A stretch of DNA of 64,000 nt from assembly GCF_016545825.1 (NCBI RefSeq), contig NC_052619.1:821501-885500 (forward strand). The letters are read 5' to 3'. This stretch comes from Eucalyptus grandis. Taxonomy: Eukaryota > Streptophyta > Magnoliopsida > Myrtales > Myrtaceae. Each line of letters starts with the position of its first letter. Position 1 is the stretch's first letter. Under the pieces are notes generated by a model. That model was given only the letters and a program-made list of their open reading frames with translations, was not told where the DNA came from and ran no database searches. The position numbers and the translations under genes were made by a program. This document shows, piece by piece, positions 1 to 10,869 of this stretch.

Positions 1-495
1 AATTTTGTTCCACATGAAAATGAAGATGGTGAAATGCTCACCTGACAAACTATCAATGCTTTCACTTCTAGTGGCCGTATAAATTGTGGAATATCAAATC
101 AAATAGATGATTGATCTACAAAAAATGCAAAGTTTAAATTTATCATCATAGAAATGGAGGTACAGTTCTAAACGATCAGAATACAATCTAAAAGTCACAT
201 TGAGATTACAGGTTCTTCAAAACAATCAAGCAATCATAATACATTTCTAACAAAATCATTGTGTACTAAAATTGTCACTTTAAATTGTTTTGCATGCCGA
301 TCTCCTTCAATATTTCACAATCTTCAGCAACAATCACTTGTGGTTTCTATCGTCAAAGCCCGAAAAACGACGACGGTGACGAACAAAGTCGAAGTGGAAG
401 AAGGAGCACAAGAGCAAGAGGGCGAGGGCGTGAGGGCTTGAGGTGAGTGAGGAGTGAGAAGGAAGATGAAGAGCTCCATGTTCGAACGTGAAAAG

Positions 496-545
<50 letters not shown>

Positions 546-620
546 CCTCGAGAAAGAGAGAGAAAGAGGAGCCATTAATGGCCGCTCAGCCTACTGCCGC
601 TTGCAACTAGCCCTAGAGGA
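1..620 (-). other. possible 5' part of an unrecognised gene, minus strand
   Basis: Read on the minus strand, a long CT tract lies upstream of pyrimidine-rich leader-like sequence. Near 45-110 there is an open stretch ending in CAG followed by GTGAGC, a good splice donor. That is the look of a plant 5' UTR and an early exon, but the open frames are short and I recognise no protein. The ORFs at 259-441 (+) and 324-575 (-) are mostly low-complexity. It could equally be non-coding. Confidence 0.2.
500..541. repeat. (GA)n microsatellite
   Basis: An uninterrupted run of about 21 GA dinucleotides, flanked by further imperfect GA-rich sequence to about 630. It creates spurious Arg-Glu and Leu-Ser ORFs on the two strands. 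Confidence 0.95.
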
Positions 621-748
621 GAGAGAGAAAGTAATTTTTTTTATTCTAACTTCATATGACGCGTGTCGTTTTATTAATGAATCCACATAGATAAGTATAT
701 GCCTTGTAGGCGGGTGACGTGGAGCTCACAAACCACTAAATATTTTCT

Positions 749-1920
749 CGTTTACTAGAAATTGGGTACCGTCAAGAACATGACCCAAGTTGTCAAGAAC
801 ATGACCCAAGGAGTTCTCGGTACGAGATGTGGATTCCCCTCGGGAAACAGTTAGGTCAAATCCCTTCTCGATATCAATGTCAAGAGGAGCAAAACCATTT
901 TATATGAATTCCCCGTGGGATAATTGCGGTCATCTACTCGTGCCATCAGGAAAAGGATTCAGTCTTGCTTTCACTGGTGATGAAATGATCCCCAATTTCT
1001 CCAATCTCAAAAAGAAGTTCATCTTCAATATCTCCTCGCAGGATGCTGCCAAACAGCCTGTGCCCCCGGTGAGGCCATCAAATCTGTGAAGTCACCTGTG
1101 CGCCCTTGGGAGGCCATCAAATCTGTCAAGCGGATTGGGCGCCCACGGAGGCCATCAAATCTGTGCCCCGTGAGGCCATCAAATCTGTGAAGTCACCCGT
1201 GCGCCCTTGGGAGGCCATCAAATCTCGTCAAGCGGATTGGGCGCCCCGTGGGAGGCCATCAAATCTGTGGAGTGCGCCCGGGGAGGCCATCAAATCTGTC
1301 AAGCCAATTGGGCGCCCCCGGAGGCTATCAAATCTGTCAAGTAGCCGGAGGCCATGTGCACCTCGAGGAGGCCATCAAATCTGTCACTGTGCACCCCTGG
1401 GAGCCCACCAAATAGCAAATTGGGAACTCTATCCAATATGTCAAAAAATCTATGATTTTGCGTTGCAAATTCTATCTTCGTGTCAACTCAGCTACGAAAG
1501 GAAATATAGATTCATAAAAGATGATTCACTCAAATCTTATGAAACACGATTGCCTCCCAGGGGTGCACAGGCGACTTCACAGATTTGATGGCCTCCTTGG
1601 GGCGCATAGGCTGTTTGGCAGCATCATGCAAGGAGATATTGGAGAAGAACTCCTTTATGAGATTGGAGAAATTAGGGATCATTTCATCACCAGTGAAAGC
1701 AAGACTGAATCCTTTTCCTGATGGCACAAACAAACGACCGCAATTGTCCCCCACGGGGAATTCATATCTCATGGTTTTGCTCCTCTTGACATTGGTATCA
1801 AGAAGGGATTTGACCTAACTATTTCCAAGGGGGAATCCACATCTCATACCGAGAACTCCTTGGGTCATGTTCTTGATAGCTTGGGTCATGTTCTTGACAG
1901 CACCCAATTTCTAGTAAACG
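749..1920. repeat. 1.17-kb inverted-repeat element built from the tandem-array unit
   Basis: The two ends are an exact 19-base inverted match: CGTTTACTAGAAATTGGGT at 749 and its complement ending at 1920. The arms run about 365 bp each, roughly 749-1115 and 1553-1920, with scattered mismatches. They match the ~0.92-kb unit that is tandemly repeated at 30.5-42.1 kb, including the paired 'catgacccaag' motif. The centre holds a minisatellite, annotated separately. I find no clear TSD, so it may be a local inverted duplication rather than a transposon. The open frames at 829-1089 (+), 1530-1772 (-) and 1585-1818 (+) are the array-unit frame and its mirror image. Confidence 0.75.
1069..1400. repeat. 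minisatellite, about nine copies of a 'gaggccatcaaatctgt' core
   Basis: A core of GAGGCCATCAAATCTGT recurs about nine times at spacings of roughly 20-45 bp. The copies are separated by GC-rich linkers of the type 'gcgcccttgg' and 'caagcggattgg'. It occupies the loop between the arms of the 749-1920 inverted repeat. The + frame at 1106-1588 translates it into repeated EAIKSVK-like peptides, which I take as a by-product of the repeat. Confidence 0.85.
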
Positions 1921-1921
1921 A

Positions 1922-2056
1922 AGATTCAAGAAAAGCATTCCAGTGATCACAGGAGCATCCACCGGAGGTGTCACGTCCTTCGCATTAGCTTCTATAATTT
2001 GCTCACCTGAGTAGTCCATATTGACGGGAGGCGTCATGTCTCCTTCCTTCGCATCT

Positions 2057-2119
<63 letters not shown>

Positions 2120-2265
2120 CAAGATGAAGACTGAGTGAGAAAGAAAGAAGACGGGCTGGGGTTTTCTTTTCATTGAGGCTGGTGGTGTCGTCGGTCTTTT
2201 GCCTTTTTTGTACGAAATGAGGTGGAAGAAAATTGGAGAGGGAATTTCTTTTGTATTCCACTTCA
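1922..2265 (-). other. possible first exon and CT-rich 5' leader, minus strand
   Basis: A minus-strand leader (about 2265 to 2061) includes the CT tract, then an ATG near 2061 opens MEDAKEGDMTPPVNMDYS. A good donor, CAG followed by GTGAGC, comes directly after. If it is not spliced, the frame runs on into the inverted-repeat element and stops at 1819. The arrangement resembles a real plant transcription start whose downstream exons were replaced by the repeat element. I do not recognise the protein. Confidence 0.3.
2061..2116. repeat. (CT)n microsatellite
   Basis: About 28 uninterrupted CT dinucleotides. On the minus strand it would lie in a 5' leader just upstream of the ATG near 2061. Confidence 0.95.
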
Positions 2266-2269
2266 TAGT

Positions 2270-2945
2270 AATTGATACATTCTTTACACGTATTTATAGT
2301 GGAATGTATAAAAACTAAAATAGAAAGAAAAAAAATATGATATCAATTGTGATCTCTAATTGATTCGATTGATTCAAATCAAATCATAAAATGTATCATC
2401 AATATCAAATCGTATCTCAATAGTGGAATGTATAAACACTAAAAAAGAAAGACAAAATATGATATCAATTGTGATCTCTAATTGATTCGATCGATTCAAA
2501 TCCATTCATAAAATGCATCGTCGATATCAAATTGTATCTCAATAGTGCGTAAAGGGTCGCCTTTGGATCATATTGAGTTTTGAAGCTCAAAAATTCGCAT
2601 AAGATGTAAAAGAAGACACATTTTGGTGTATTTTTTTAGGTTAATACCTTGAAAAATTCCAAATTAATATATATGTGATGAATTTACCAAAAATTAATTT
2701 TTTTGCCCATAAAAAACTGTAAACTGATACATCTTTGATAAATTTATTCCAAAGTGATACACTTGTGATAATCTTGCCTCATGTTAATTTTCGTTAAATT
2801 TTATTATCAAGTTATTAAGTTGAATAATACGTAAAAGTTTATTGGTATACTAATTTGCGATTATACAATTTTCCTTGTTTTTTGTGATATTAATTTAATT
2901 TAATGGAGAGTATATTTATAAAAAAATGTACCGGTTTAGGATTTA
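2270..2945. other. AT-rich spacer; left edge of the segment also present at 48.3 kb
   Basis: No gene is visible. A motif near 'atcaattgtgatctctaattgattcgat' occurs twice in tandem (about 2340-2385 and 2460-2505) and again at about 48368-48410. This places the left border of the A/C segmental duplication close to here. Confidence 0.6.
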
Positions 2946-2949
2946 ACCG

Positions 2950-3351
2950 TTGAATAAATTAATTTGGTTCATCCGGAATCATCCCCATCATCATCATCAT
3001 CGTGAAGCCTCCATCCAGAGATCCATCTTGCAGTTCGCCTTTGTAATCGGCAACGCCCTCGCCCTTCTTCCGACGTCGATCCTCAGGCGACAGTCGTCTA
3101 CTTTCAGATCGCTAGCGCTGTCCATCGTGCTCGCCTTCGCATCAGCTTTTGTCTCGCTGCTGTTGATCCACTTCTGGAAGGGGTTTCGCCGAGAGAATTT
3201 GCCGATGGATTCCATGGTTGCCATGGCTGCAGTTCTAGTGTTGCTCCTTCTAGGGTCGCTCCTGTCCCTCTCGGCTCTCCTTCTCTGTCGAGTTCCCAAG
3301 AGGCCGCACAGCGTTTCTCCGAAACTTCAATTTTTTGGGGAGTCGCTATAA
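2950..3351 (+). pseudogene. small hydrophobic protein copy lacking its start codon
   Basis: The open frame encodes a His-rich start (HPHHHHHREAS), a hydrophobic segment (FVIGNALALLPTSIL), a second one (LSIVLAFASAFVSLLLIHF) and a third, Leu/Val-rich one beginning MVAMAAVLVLLLL. The related copy at 19.9 kb starts MDPHHHHHHH. Here the bases carrying that ATG are missing, so the frame opens only from a TTG. The C-terminal hydrophobic segment, lost by the 19.9-kb copy, is kept. I do not recognise the family and infer only a membrane location. The 3' flank (from about 3395) is shared with both the 20.3-kb and 48.5-kb regions. Confidence 0.45.
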
Positions 3352-3359
3352 AAAAAAAG

Positions 3360-4490
3360 GGAAAATTACAAAAAAAGAATTGTGTTTTCCTTTGAATTTT
3401 CCTCATGTTTTCCTTTGGTCTCTTCTTTTGCTGTATGATTCTCTCTCTTCTCTTCTCTCTCTTGTCAATGACCAGCTATAAATTTTCCGTTTTTCTGTGT
3501 GTAATATGAGTGGAGAGAAGTTATGGGAATTATGGCAAGTAGGCATGGATTGATCGAAAATAGGAAGGATGACTGCTGCTGCGTTTTCGTTTCTGCAACC
3601 TGAGGTTTATTCAGAAACTCGGTTATCATCTACATCGAAACACAATCATCAGATTACTCCACGACAGAAGCCCCCCTCATCCTGAAATGCGATCTTCGAA
3701 TGAACACTGCCCCTCGATTACTAGCCCAGATGCACCAGATGGTTTCGCACGGTTCAGACACAAAAATTTGACGAGGCTCATCCCTAAGAAACCAGAAGTA
3801 TCGGATATTTTTGTTCGTGAATGAGACTAATATATATACCAGTAGTTCCCTCTTTTTTTCTTCTTGGAACCCTGTGGTTTACTCTTTCAAAATAGCTCAA
3901 AGGCTTGCTATAATATCTCTCTTAAATGGATCATATTTCTGATGGGAGCACTTCAACTGGAATGCGTCCTTCCAGCCTAAGATCAGAGTCTTCGAAAGAC
4001 GGCATCTCACGTTCTAAAAGTATATTGCGATTCTTTATCACATATTGGAGCACAGTCCATCCTCAGCTCAAATTCATTCATCAATATTCAGTCCTACTAG
4101 CTGAAGAGAAAAACCCCTGTGGGCGGGGAGTTAAAACTGTACACACGGAATCGGCTCCTTACAAAGAAACGGAAAGAAAAACAATGGATGAAGTCACAAT
4201 CTTTAATAAACAAATTCAATGATGCAAGGCCTTCGACATGGAAAGCAATATCAAATCAAGCAAAACTCCGGTCTTCTGACACTAACAAAAATGGCCCACT
4301 GATGATGGGCAACATGTATCTGCCAGGGCTCCTAAGATATACACTTGCATCCCTGTTTGACGCCAACCGATTCTCGTGCAATCGTAGAAACCTGAGTGTA
4401 TATATACTCATGTCACCCAAATCACCAGCAGGTTGATGCAAGGTCTCCACGACAGATTTCCACCCAAAGTAGTAGCATTTAGCTCTTGAA
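3360..4490. other. 3' flank of Sas10 copy A, no gene seen
   Basis: This stretch matches about 48545-49680 with many small differences and has no supportable reading frame. ORFs at 3926-4222 and 4119-4436 are not conserved in the paralogous segment, so I treat them as chance. Confidence 0.6.
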
Positions 4491-4499
4491 TCTTATGCT

Positions 4500-7400
4500 T
4501 CAACTGATTCCTGCATTAATACCAGATGCTTCCCCACTGTAAGGTCCAGAAGGCTTCCTGATCTCCTGAACTTGCCCCTTTCGTTGGACAACTGCCTCCT
4601 CATGCTTACTCTGCACGCGAAATGAACATATATAATTTCAGGCAATATTGAAAATCGACATGAGAATATGCATCAACAATCTGATTCTCTTGACTCACTC
4701 GGTACTTCTTCCTTGGATTTTTTGTTTGTTTCTTCCAATTACAGGTCAGTCCTCTTAGCATTTGCACAGCAAAAGCTAAATCTTTGACCATGGCAACCAG
4801 TAGTTAAGGCCATTAACGGAACTGACCAGAACCATTGCACGCAGGCTCACCTGATAAGTGATATGGCGCTTTCCATTGACTGTTTCAGGCAAGGATGGAA
4901 TTGCCGGCTCCCTGGAGGCGCATCAAAGTCAACCACAATTTGAATGCATTTTGAAAGCAATTTTCCATGACATGACAGTAAATATTTCCATTGTTTTCAT
5001 GTGCATCACAAAAAAACAAAAGAAAACTCGTGCATTTTGAAAGCCATGGGGCCGTGATTTTGATGCATTGGTAGCTCCCTCGCATCTTTTCTTTGATCTT
5101 CATTTAATTTCCACTTTTTAATTAGATCTAGAATGCTATTCGCCCTCCTCAAAAGTTCTCTTTCCTTTTCCTGCTAAGTCCATAGGACAAAGTAGCAAAA
5201 AGATTGATATAATATCTTCCTTATTTCATGATAGCAAATAAAACTCATAGAAATGTTAGTTCAACTTTAGCTAAAACTCATAGAAAGATGTTGACGAACA
5301 AATATGCATGTGCACAATCCTGACAATCTTCCAGTCATCCCCTTCTACCCTCAGAATACTACACCACAGTAAAGATTAGGGATTACAGAGAAAGATCGTG
5401 ATTTTTCATTAGGATCAGGTGCCAGTTAAAGTCGATTCCAGCATAACGAATAGGGAGACACCAGAAATAAATGGCTTACACAGCTCAACCAAATGGTTCA
5501 TTAGTCCTCACTAAATGGAAATGCAAAAATCAATGGAATTTCAGTAAAGATGTTCGACTAGCAGCATAGACTGAACCAAACAGCCATACATACAAATACA
5601 GACAACTACAACGACATTTAGCAAATCACTGAACATAAGAAAAAAATAAAATAAAAATGAATAGGCTAAAAAGTACGTCCACACACTCCTCAACTAGCAT
5701 ATTACCCATGATCAGTACGATGTCAGGAGCAATGGCACTGTTCAGTAAATTGTGACTTTGCCTATCATGCCCAAGAGTGGTTTCTAACAGGAATTAACAA
5801 GTAGGCTGAAAGTTAACAATGATATTCATTGGCATGCCACACATCATGCATGTGCAGATTTATAGATAAAATCACTAATTGAAATTACATAGCTTCTTTA
5901 AGTACCTTCTTCAATAAGCTTTTGATCTCCACAAGGCGAGCTATAACAGGATGATCACGAACTGGTTGTCCCTCAGACTTAAGGAGGAGACGAAAGGTAA
6001 TTGCTTAGCAATAGGCCAGCAGCAGAACCGGCTTTACTCCCAAATAGCATGATCCTCCTTTCATTGTACTTTCCCTCTTTTTAACCTTCATAGAATAGAA
6101 GACACATGCCGAACAAGAAGATAATATGAGCTGCAAATTCCACATTGAACAGAAACCATAGACAGCAAGTAATAAAGACAATACTATACAAGCCAAATGG
6201 AATTAAAACATTTGCTCAAACAATAAAAAGTATTAAAGACCCAAGCCAAGAAAACTTCAAAGCGAGACGCCAAAGCATTCTACCAAAAGCATAACAGAAA
6301 ATATTGGATAGCTAAAAATCATCCTTTCAGTGAGATCCTTCCTAGGGACCTTCAAAGTGATCTTTGTAGAGATATAACCTTCCACCAAGAAAACTTGAAG
6401 AAATCGTGAACGACATCATTCCATACTAGAGAGATTCAAAAAACAAGTCATCTGTTAGCACGCGCCTCTTTGACAGTGGAATAAATACCTTGCTTAGAAC
6501 CGGATTGATTCCGCTTTCAAGCTCTTCAACTGCATCATTCAGCTCAGACAGCAGCCTCACCAATTCTGGAGCAGAACTGCAAGAAAAACATGCTATTAAA
6601 TAAAGAGGCAGGAACATAAAGTACATAGACTACATACATATTTCCTTTTCCTGGTATCTTAGAAATTCATTCAATGCAGGGTAACTTACTTCATATGTAT
6701 CCCTTAAGAAGTAGGATTAGATGCAGATAACTTCTGATGGGAAAGTCCCATATATTATGAGATCAACTATGACCAGGAATAAAATCTTTGAATTGATGAC
6801 TATATTACATATGAATTATTAATTTCTATGTAATCCATAACTCCAACCACTTCTTTATTTGCTTCTCTCTAATGGAGAAGAATTTTTCTCATTTAACATT
6901 CTTCCAATTATTGCCAAATCTACCATGTCTCAACAATCCCACCTATTTCCTCTTATCAAGTGTGATCATCTCTATTAGCCTTTACCATTCCTCATCTAGC
7001 TTGAGGAATTCTTTTCCCACCAAGAAGGTGGCTTATAAAAATCCTATGAAATCAAAAAATGGAATGTCTTCTCTGACAGACCACATTACAGGAGGAAAAC
7101 ATTGTGAGATATACGAGGAGAAATCTGTTGATTGTCTTTCCCTTTTCATTCACGTCTAATGTTTGCTTTTATAAGTAAAATCCAGAGAATCAATTCATCG
7201 AATTGGCTTTATTTGTTTCTTCAAAACCATAGCCAAACAATCCTTAGGCTGTCTAGTAGGTTTTCTAATCAAGGAAGAAAAACATTGCCAAGTCCTACTT
7301 CTGAACATTTGGCTTCATTGATTTATCCTGCCAGAAATTTCAGCACATAGTTCTCGTGAATCTGAAAGGACTGACAATCACCACCTGATGGATATGAATA

Positions 7401-10400
7401 GCTAAGATGCAGAGTGGAATCATAGACAACAGGTTATGCAAAAAGGATTATGCAAATTGCATAAGTTTCCACAGTCTAATTGCAGGAAACACCATGAAGA
7501 ATTATGAGAAAATATAGTGCAGCGCTTTTATGTACCTTGACCAATTACAAACATGCATTGGAAGATTCATCTTTGGAGATCTTTTTCTTATTTTTAATAG
7601 ATAAAAAGTTCAACCAAAGGGCACCAGGGGGGGTGAAAACCCACACACAAAAAGAGCCCAAAAAAAGTAAAGCCATATACAAAACAGGTCATTGTCAATA
7701 TCAATTGTGTGTTCATGGTCAATATATTGTGCCAGTCTATCGAATTTTCCCATACTGATCTTCCCAGCAAAAGATATTAAGCTCTCGCTACTTCAGTTGA
7801 AATTCCATAACCAGTAGCAACACATCAACCAAAGCAGCTTTTAATTCACTTTAAGAGAGGAAATCCCTATATACAACATCCATTTGCTCCTCCTTTGACA
7901 GTGCATTCAAATCTTTTTGTACCTCCTCAAAAGCTGTCACAATATCATCTCCAGTGCCTTCGCGTACACCGGATTCAAATTTACCTTTTCCTCCAACCGT
8001 AATTTCCTGCAGAATCATGAATAACTTGCAATTGAAATAGCACTATTACTTCGAAACTCCACCTACCTCTATGAGGCAAACATTTCAGAACAACTTTAAA
8101 GCCACAGAGTAAGCAAGGTTATCAGAAAAAGCTACCCCTAAAGTTGGTTCCACAGTGGCCTCATCAGGACTAATATCATCAAGCCCAAAGTCCTCCATTG
8201 ATGATGATTTTTCTTTCTCCCTCTGTAATCTTAACACCTCTGCCTCTTCCTCTGCTGGAATTTCCTCATCGCTAGAGGTTGCCTGTGGTTCGAATAAAGA
8301 ATCACAGAATTTAAGCCCACTCAAAAGCCAAATATGAAGGGTTCAGGTTCTTAAGAAAAAAACTCTACAAGTGAAATCACAATCAGTTTGTAGTTTAACA
8401 GAGAACCCCTGTATCAACTCGATGCAGCGTAAAGAGGGATGAAGTCAGATTTCCAACTCAACATACCTCATTGGCATTATAGTACCTTCTCTTACTTCTG
8501 CCCCAAACGGCCTTCTTGTCTTCATCTTCTTCCTCCTCATCAAGCATTTCGTCTTCCACCCCGCCAATTTTCGTGCGCAGAAACTTTGCTGTCTTGCAAC
8601 TACAAACAATGCAAACAACAATAGGGAAATTGAACTTTAAAAGTGGAAGTCAACATCACCAACAAAAACCAAGCATTTTTCCACAACATGAGGTCATTAC
8701 ACTTTTAAGAAGCAGTGAATCATCATTAGGGGAACATGAACCAAGGCAATGGTGTACAAGATATTTTACTCTCTCCTTTTTCACAGGCTACAAAGAGGAT
8801 GAAGGAGTAAAGAATTGAAGCAAGACTCCTCGGGTTTGGTAAATTGATCATCACTAGGCCAATCACCTTGCTCCTATCTAGCAATATGCTAGATGGTTGC
8901 CCACTATTAGAATAGGTCATTCATAGGAGACATAATACATGTGGAGCTACCAGTTATGAACCAAAATGACTTCTCTTACAGATATCCATAACCATTACCA
9001 TCCATCTAATTATCATAAAAGAGGATAGATGTAGCATCCCCAGCCTGGCAGCATGTGAAATTGATAATAGAGGAGCACACTGCTATTGGCTGCTTCACCT
9101 GCACATTCTATTATGGCAGGCTTGGCGAAATCAGAGGATGCTTTTCCTCTCCACACAAATTCACGAGGAGATTATGAAAAGATAGCAGAGCTCCCTAAAA
9201 ACGTTCCAATATATCATATTCAAGTGAGATCAAATTCCATCACTTTTATTTGATGTTACAACATCACAAATCCATCTGTGAAGGTTTTACTGATGAAATG
9301 ACACGAACAGGCAAACAAGAGTGAAATGCAGAGCAAACCAACTCTTGGAGACTGGTTAAAAATTAAACAGCTATTTTTAGGCCAATCTCATCAATAACTA
9401 GCACCTAATTCCCATAAAACCAGACTCAACAAAAGTGAACATGCACTTAGACTGCAATTTCAGAGTTCATCATCTATTAGCAGTTAACACATTTACTCTC
9501 AAGGACTTCATGGCCAACAACACTTCCAGTTTTCTAACCAGAATTATTGACTGCAGAGCTTAAGCCAACTTAGCTTCAGATATTAAATGTTGAGCAGGTA
9601 TGACAACTTACTCCAGAGAATTAGGAACTCTCCGATGAATTGGCATGCAGAAAAGGACAATGTCAGTGGGCAGTAGTATTAACTCAAGAAAAGCAAAATA
9701 ACTTGAGACAATCTTACTTTTCACAACAAGCCCTGTCAATTGAGTATCATCATATTCATCCTCCTCCTCATCCTCTTCATCCTAAAAGAAACTCAAAGAC
9801 ACCATATTCCATTAATTTCTCTTTCCAATAAACAAACATTGGGGATCGACTAATAATTTCGAAGCACCGATATAAAAATGACCAGTAGGAGTCCAGAATT
9901 TTAAAAGTAATAATCATTTAATGAAAACATCAGAAAGGAAGTCTCTCATGCATGTTAATTTCACAAAAGTTCGCCAGCTAATACGAAAAAAAAAAAAAAA
10001 ACCTGAAAAGAAATGCTTTATGAAAGGACACATCACCACCAAAAGATAACTGTCACAACACCACTTTGATCCACAAGAATATTCAAACGCAAATCTCATG
10101 CAAACATTTATTTAAATATCACTAAATTCCTTGAAAACCTTCCCCACCATGCGCTAAATAAAATTCAACTCTGTCCCAAACCAAGTCTCACTGGATGAAC
10201 TATACCAAATCTGCATCAAAGGGAATTTATGTACCTTAAAATCAAAGACAGGCTCTTCATTGTCACCATATGACTACCCAGCATCACTACGAATGTTCAA
10301 CAGCACAACAACCCTTTGCTTGTGAACTGCCAATAAAAAACACTAATGAGAGAAACCATTTATAAAGCAGCACATATCACACCGGCATTTACACAAACAG

Positions 10401-10556
10401 AAAGCACGCGGCGCCAATAAGCAGATACTCAGCCGAGGGAGATAACTCACAGGCACCTATTTCGTCATCAATGTCTTCCGAGGCCACGTCTTCATCCATA
10501 GCCCTCCTCTTAGAGCCCCTCTTGTCCTTTCTCTGACTCCTGGACCTCTTCCCCAT
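4500..10556 (-). pseudogene. SAS10: Sas10/Utp3 (THALLO-like) pseudogene, copy A
   Basis: Intact members are nucleolar proteins of the U3 small-subunit processome, needed for 18S rRNA processing. Exons, 5' to 3': 10451-10556 (starts MGKRSRSQRKDKRGSKRR), about 10235-10317 (EEPVFDFK), 9718-9781 (acidic), 8467-8588 (GGVEDEMLDEEEE), 8136-8282 (EAEVLRLQREKEKSSSMEDF), 7867-8006 (VQKDLNALSKEEQMDVVY), 6489-6576 (Sas10 core: PELVRLLSELNDAVEELES), 5906-6085 ([18 protein letters not shown]), about 4853-4915 (SLPETVNGKRHITYQ), 4699-4765 (TKNPRKKYR) and 4500-4610 ([18 protein letters not shown]). Defects: TAG in exon 2; GT donor changed to GG after 7867; TAA in the 5906-6085 exon; a deletion at about 5270-5285 removing the middle exons still present in copy C; acceptor lost before the 4699 exon; and TGA six codons before the normal end, where copy C has CGA. 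Family assignment is firm; loss of function is inferred from these defects. Confidence 0.85.
8585..8593 (-). other. empty site paralogous to the copia insertion at 54.3-59.3 kb
   Basis: The run 'actttgctgtcttgcaac' spans the 3' splice site of exon 4 (ACAG, then CAAAG on the minus strand). In copy C the same sequence is split by a 5-kb copia element, with 'gctgt' on the left and 'tctgt' on the right. Confidence 0.85.
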
Positions 10557-10869
10557 GGTCCTTCTGGCTTAAGTCCTTCGAATTCTTTCTGCAGCACAGA
10601 CGAATGAAACGAAACTTTCACTGGCAGACCCAATTACAGATGATTGATAGACAACGCAGAACTAGAACCAAATGTGAAATCTTCAGCATTTATCATGCAT
10701 TCTCCTACCACTACAAGCATCAGAAACACAGAAGCGAACCTGAACCGACTCTAATTGAATGAAGGGGCCCCGAAATTCAACCAAAACGAGACGAACCCAC
10801 CGTTTGGCGAAGAGAGAGCTGAGAAGGGCACGAAGAAAGATCGAGACTTTGATATCAGAGGAGGCCAAA

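Noticed and set aside
324..575. Leu/Ser-repeat protein at the GA tract
   Set aside because: Translation of a dinucleotide microsatellite.
1069..1400. CRISPR-like array of repeats and spacers
   Set aside because: The ~17-base core has unequal spacing and related linkers, and this is a plant nuclear context; it is a minisatellite.
2003..2266. Arg-Glu repeat ORFs on the minus strand
   Set aside because: They are created by the CT microsatellite read in alternative frames.
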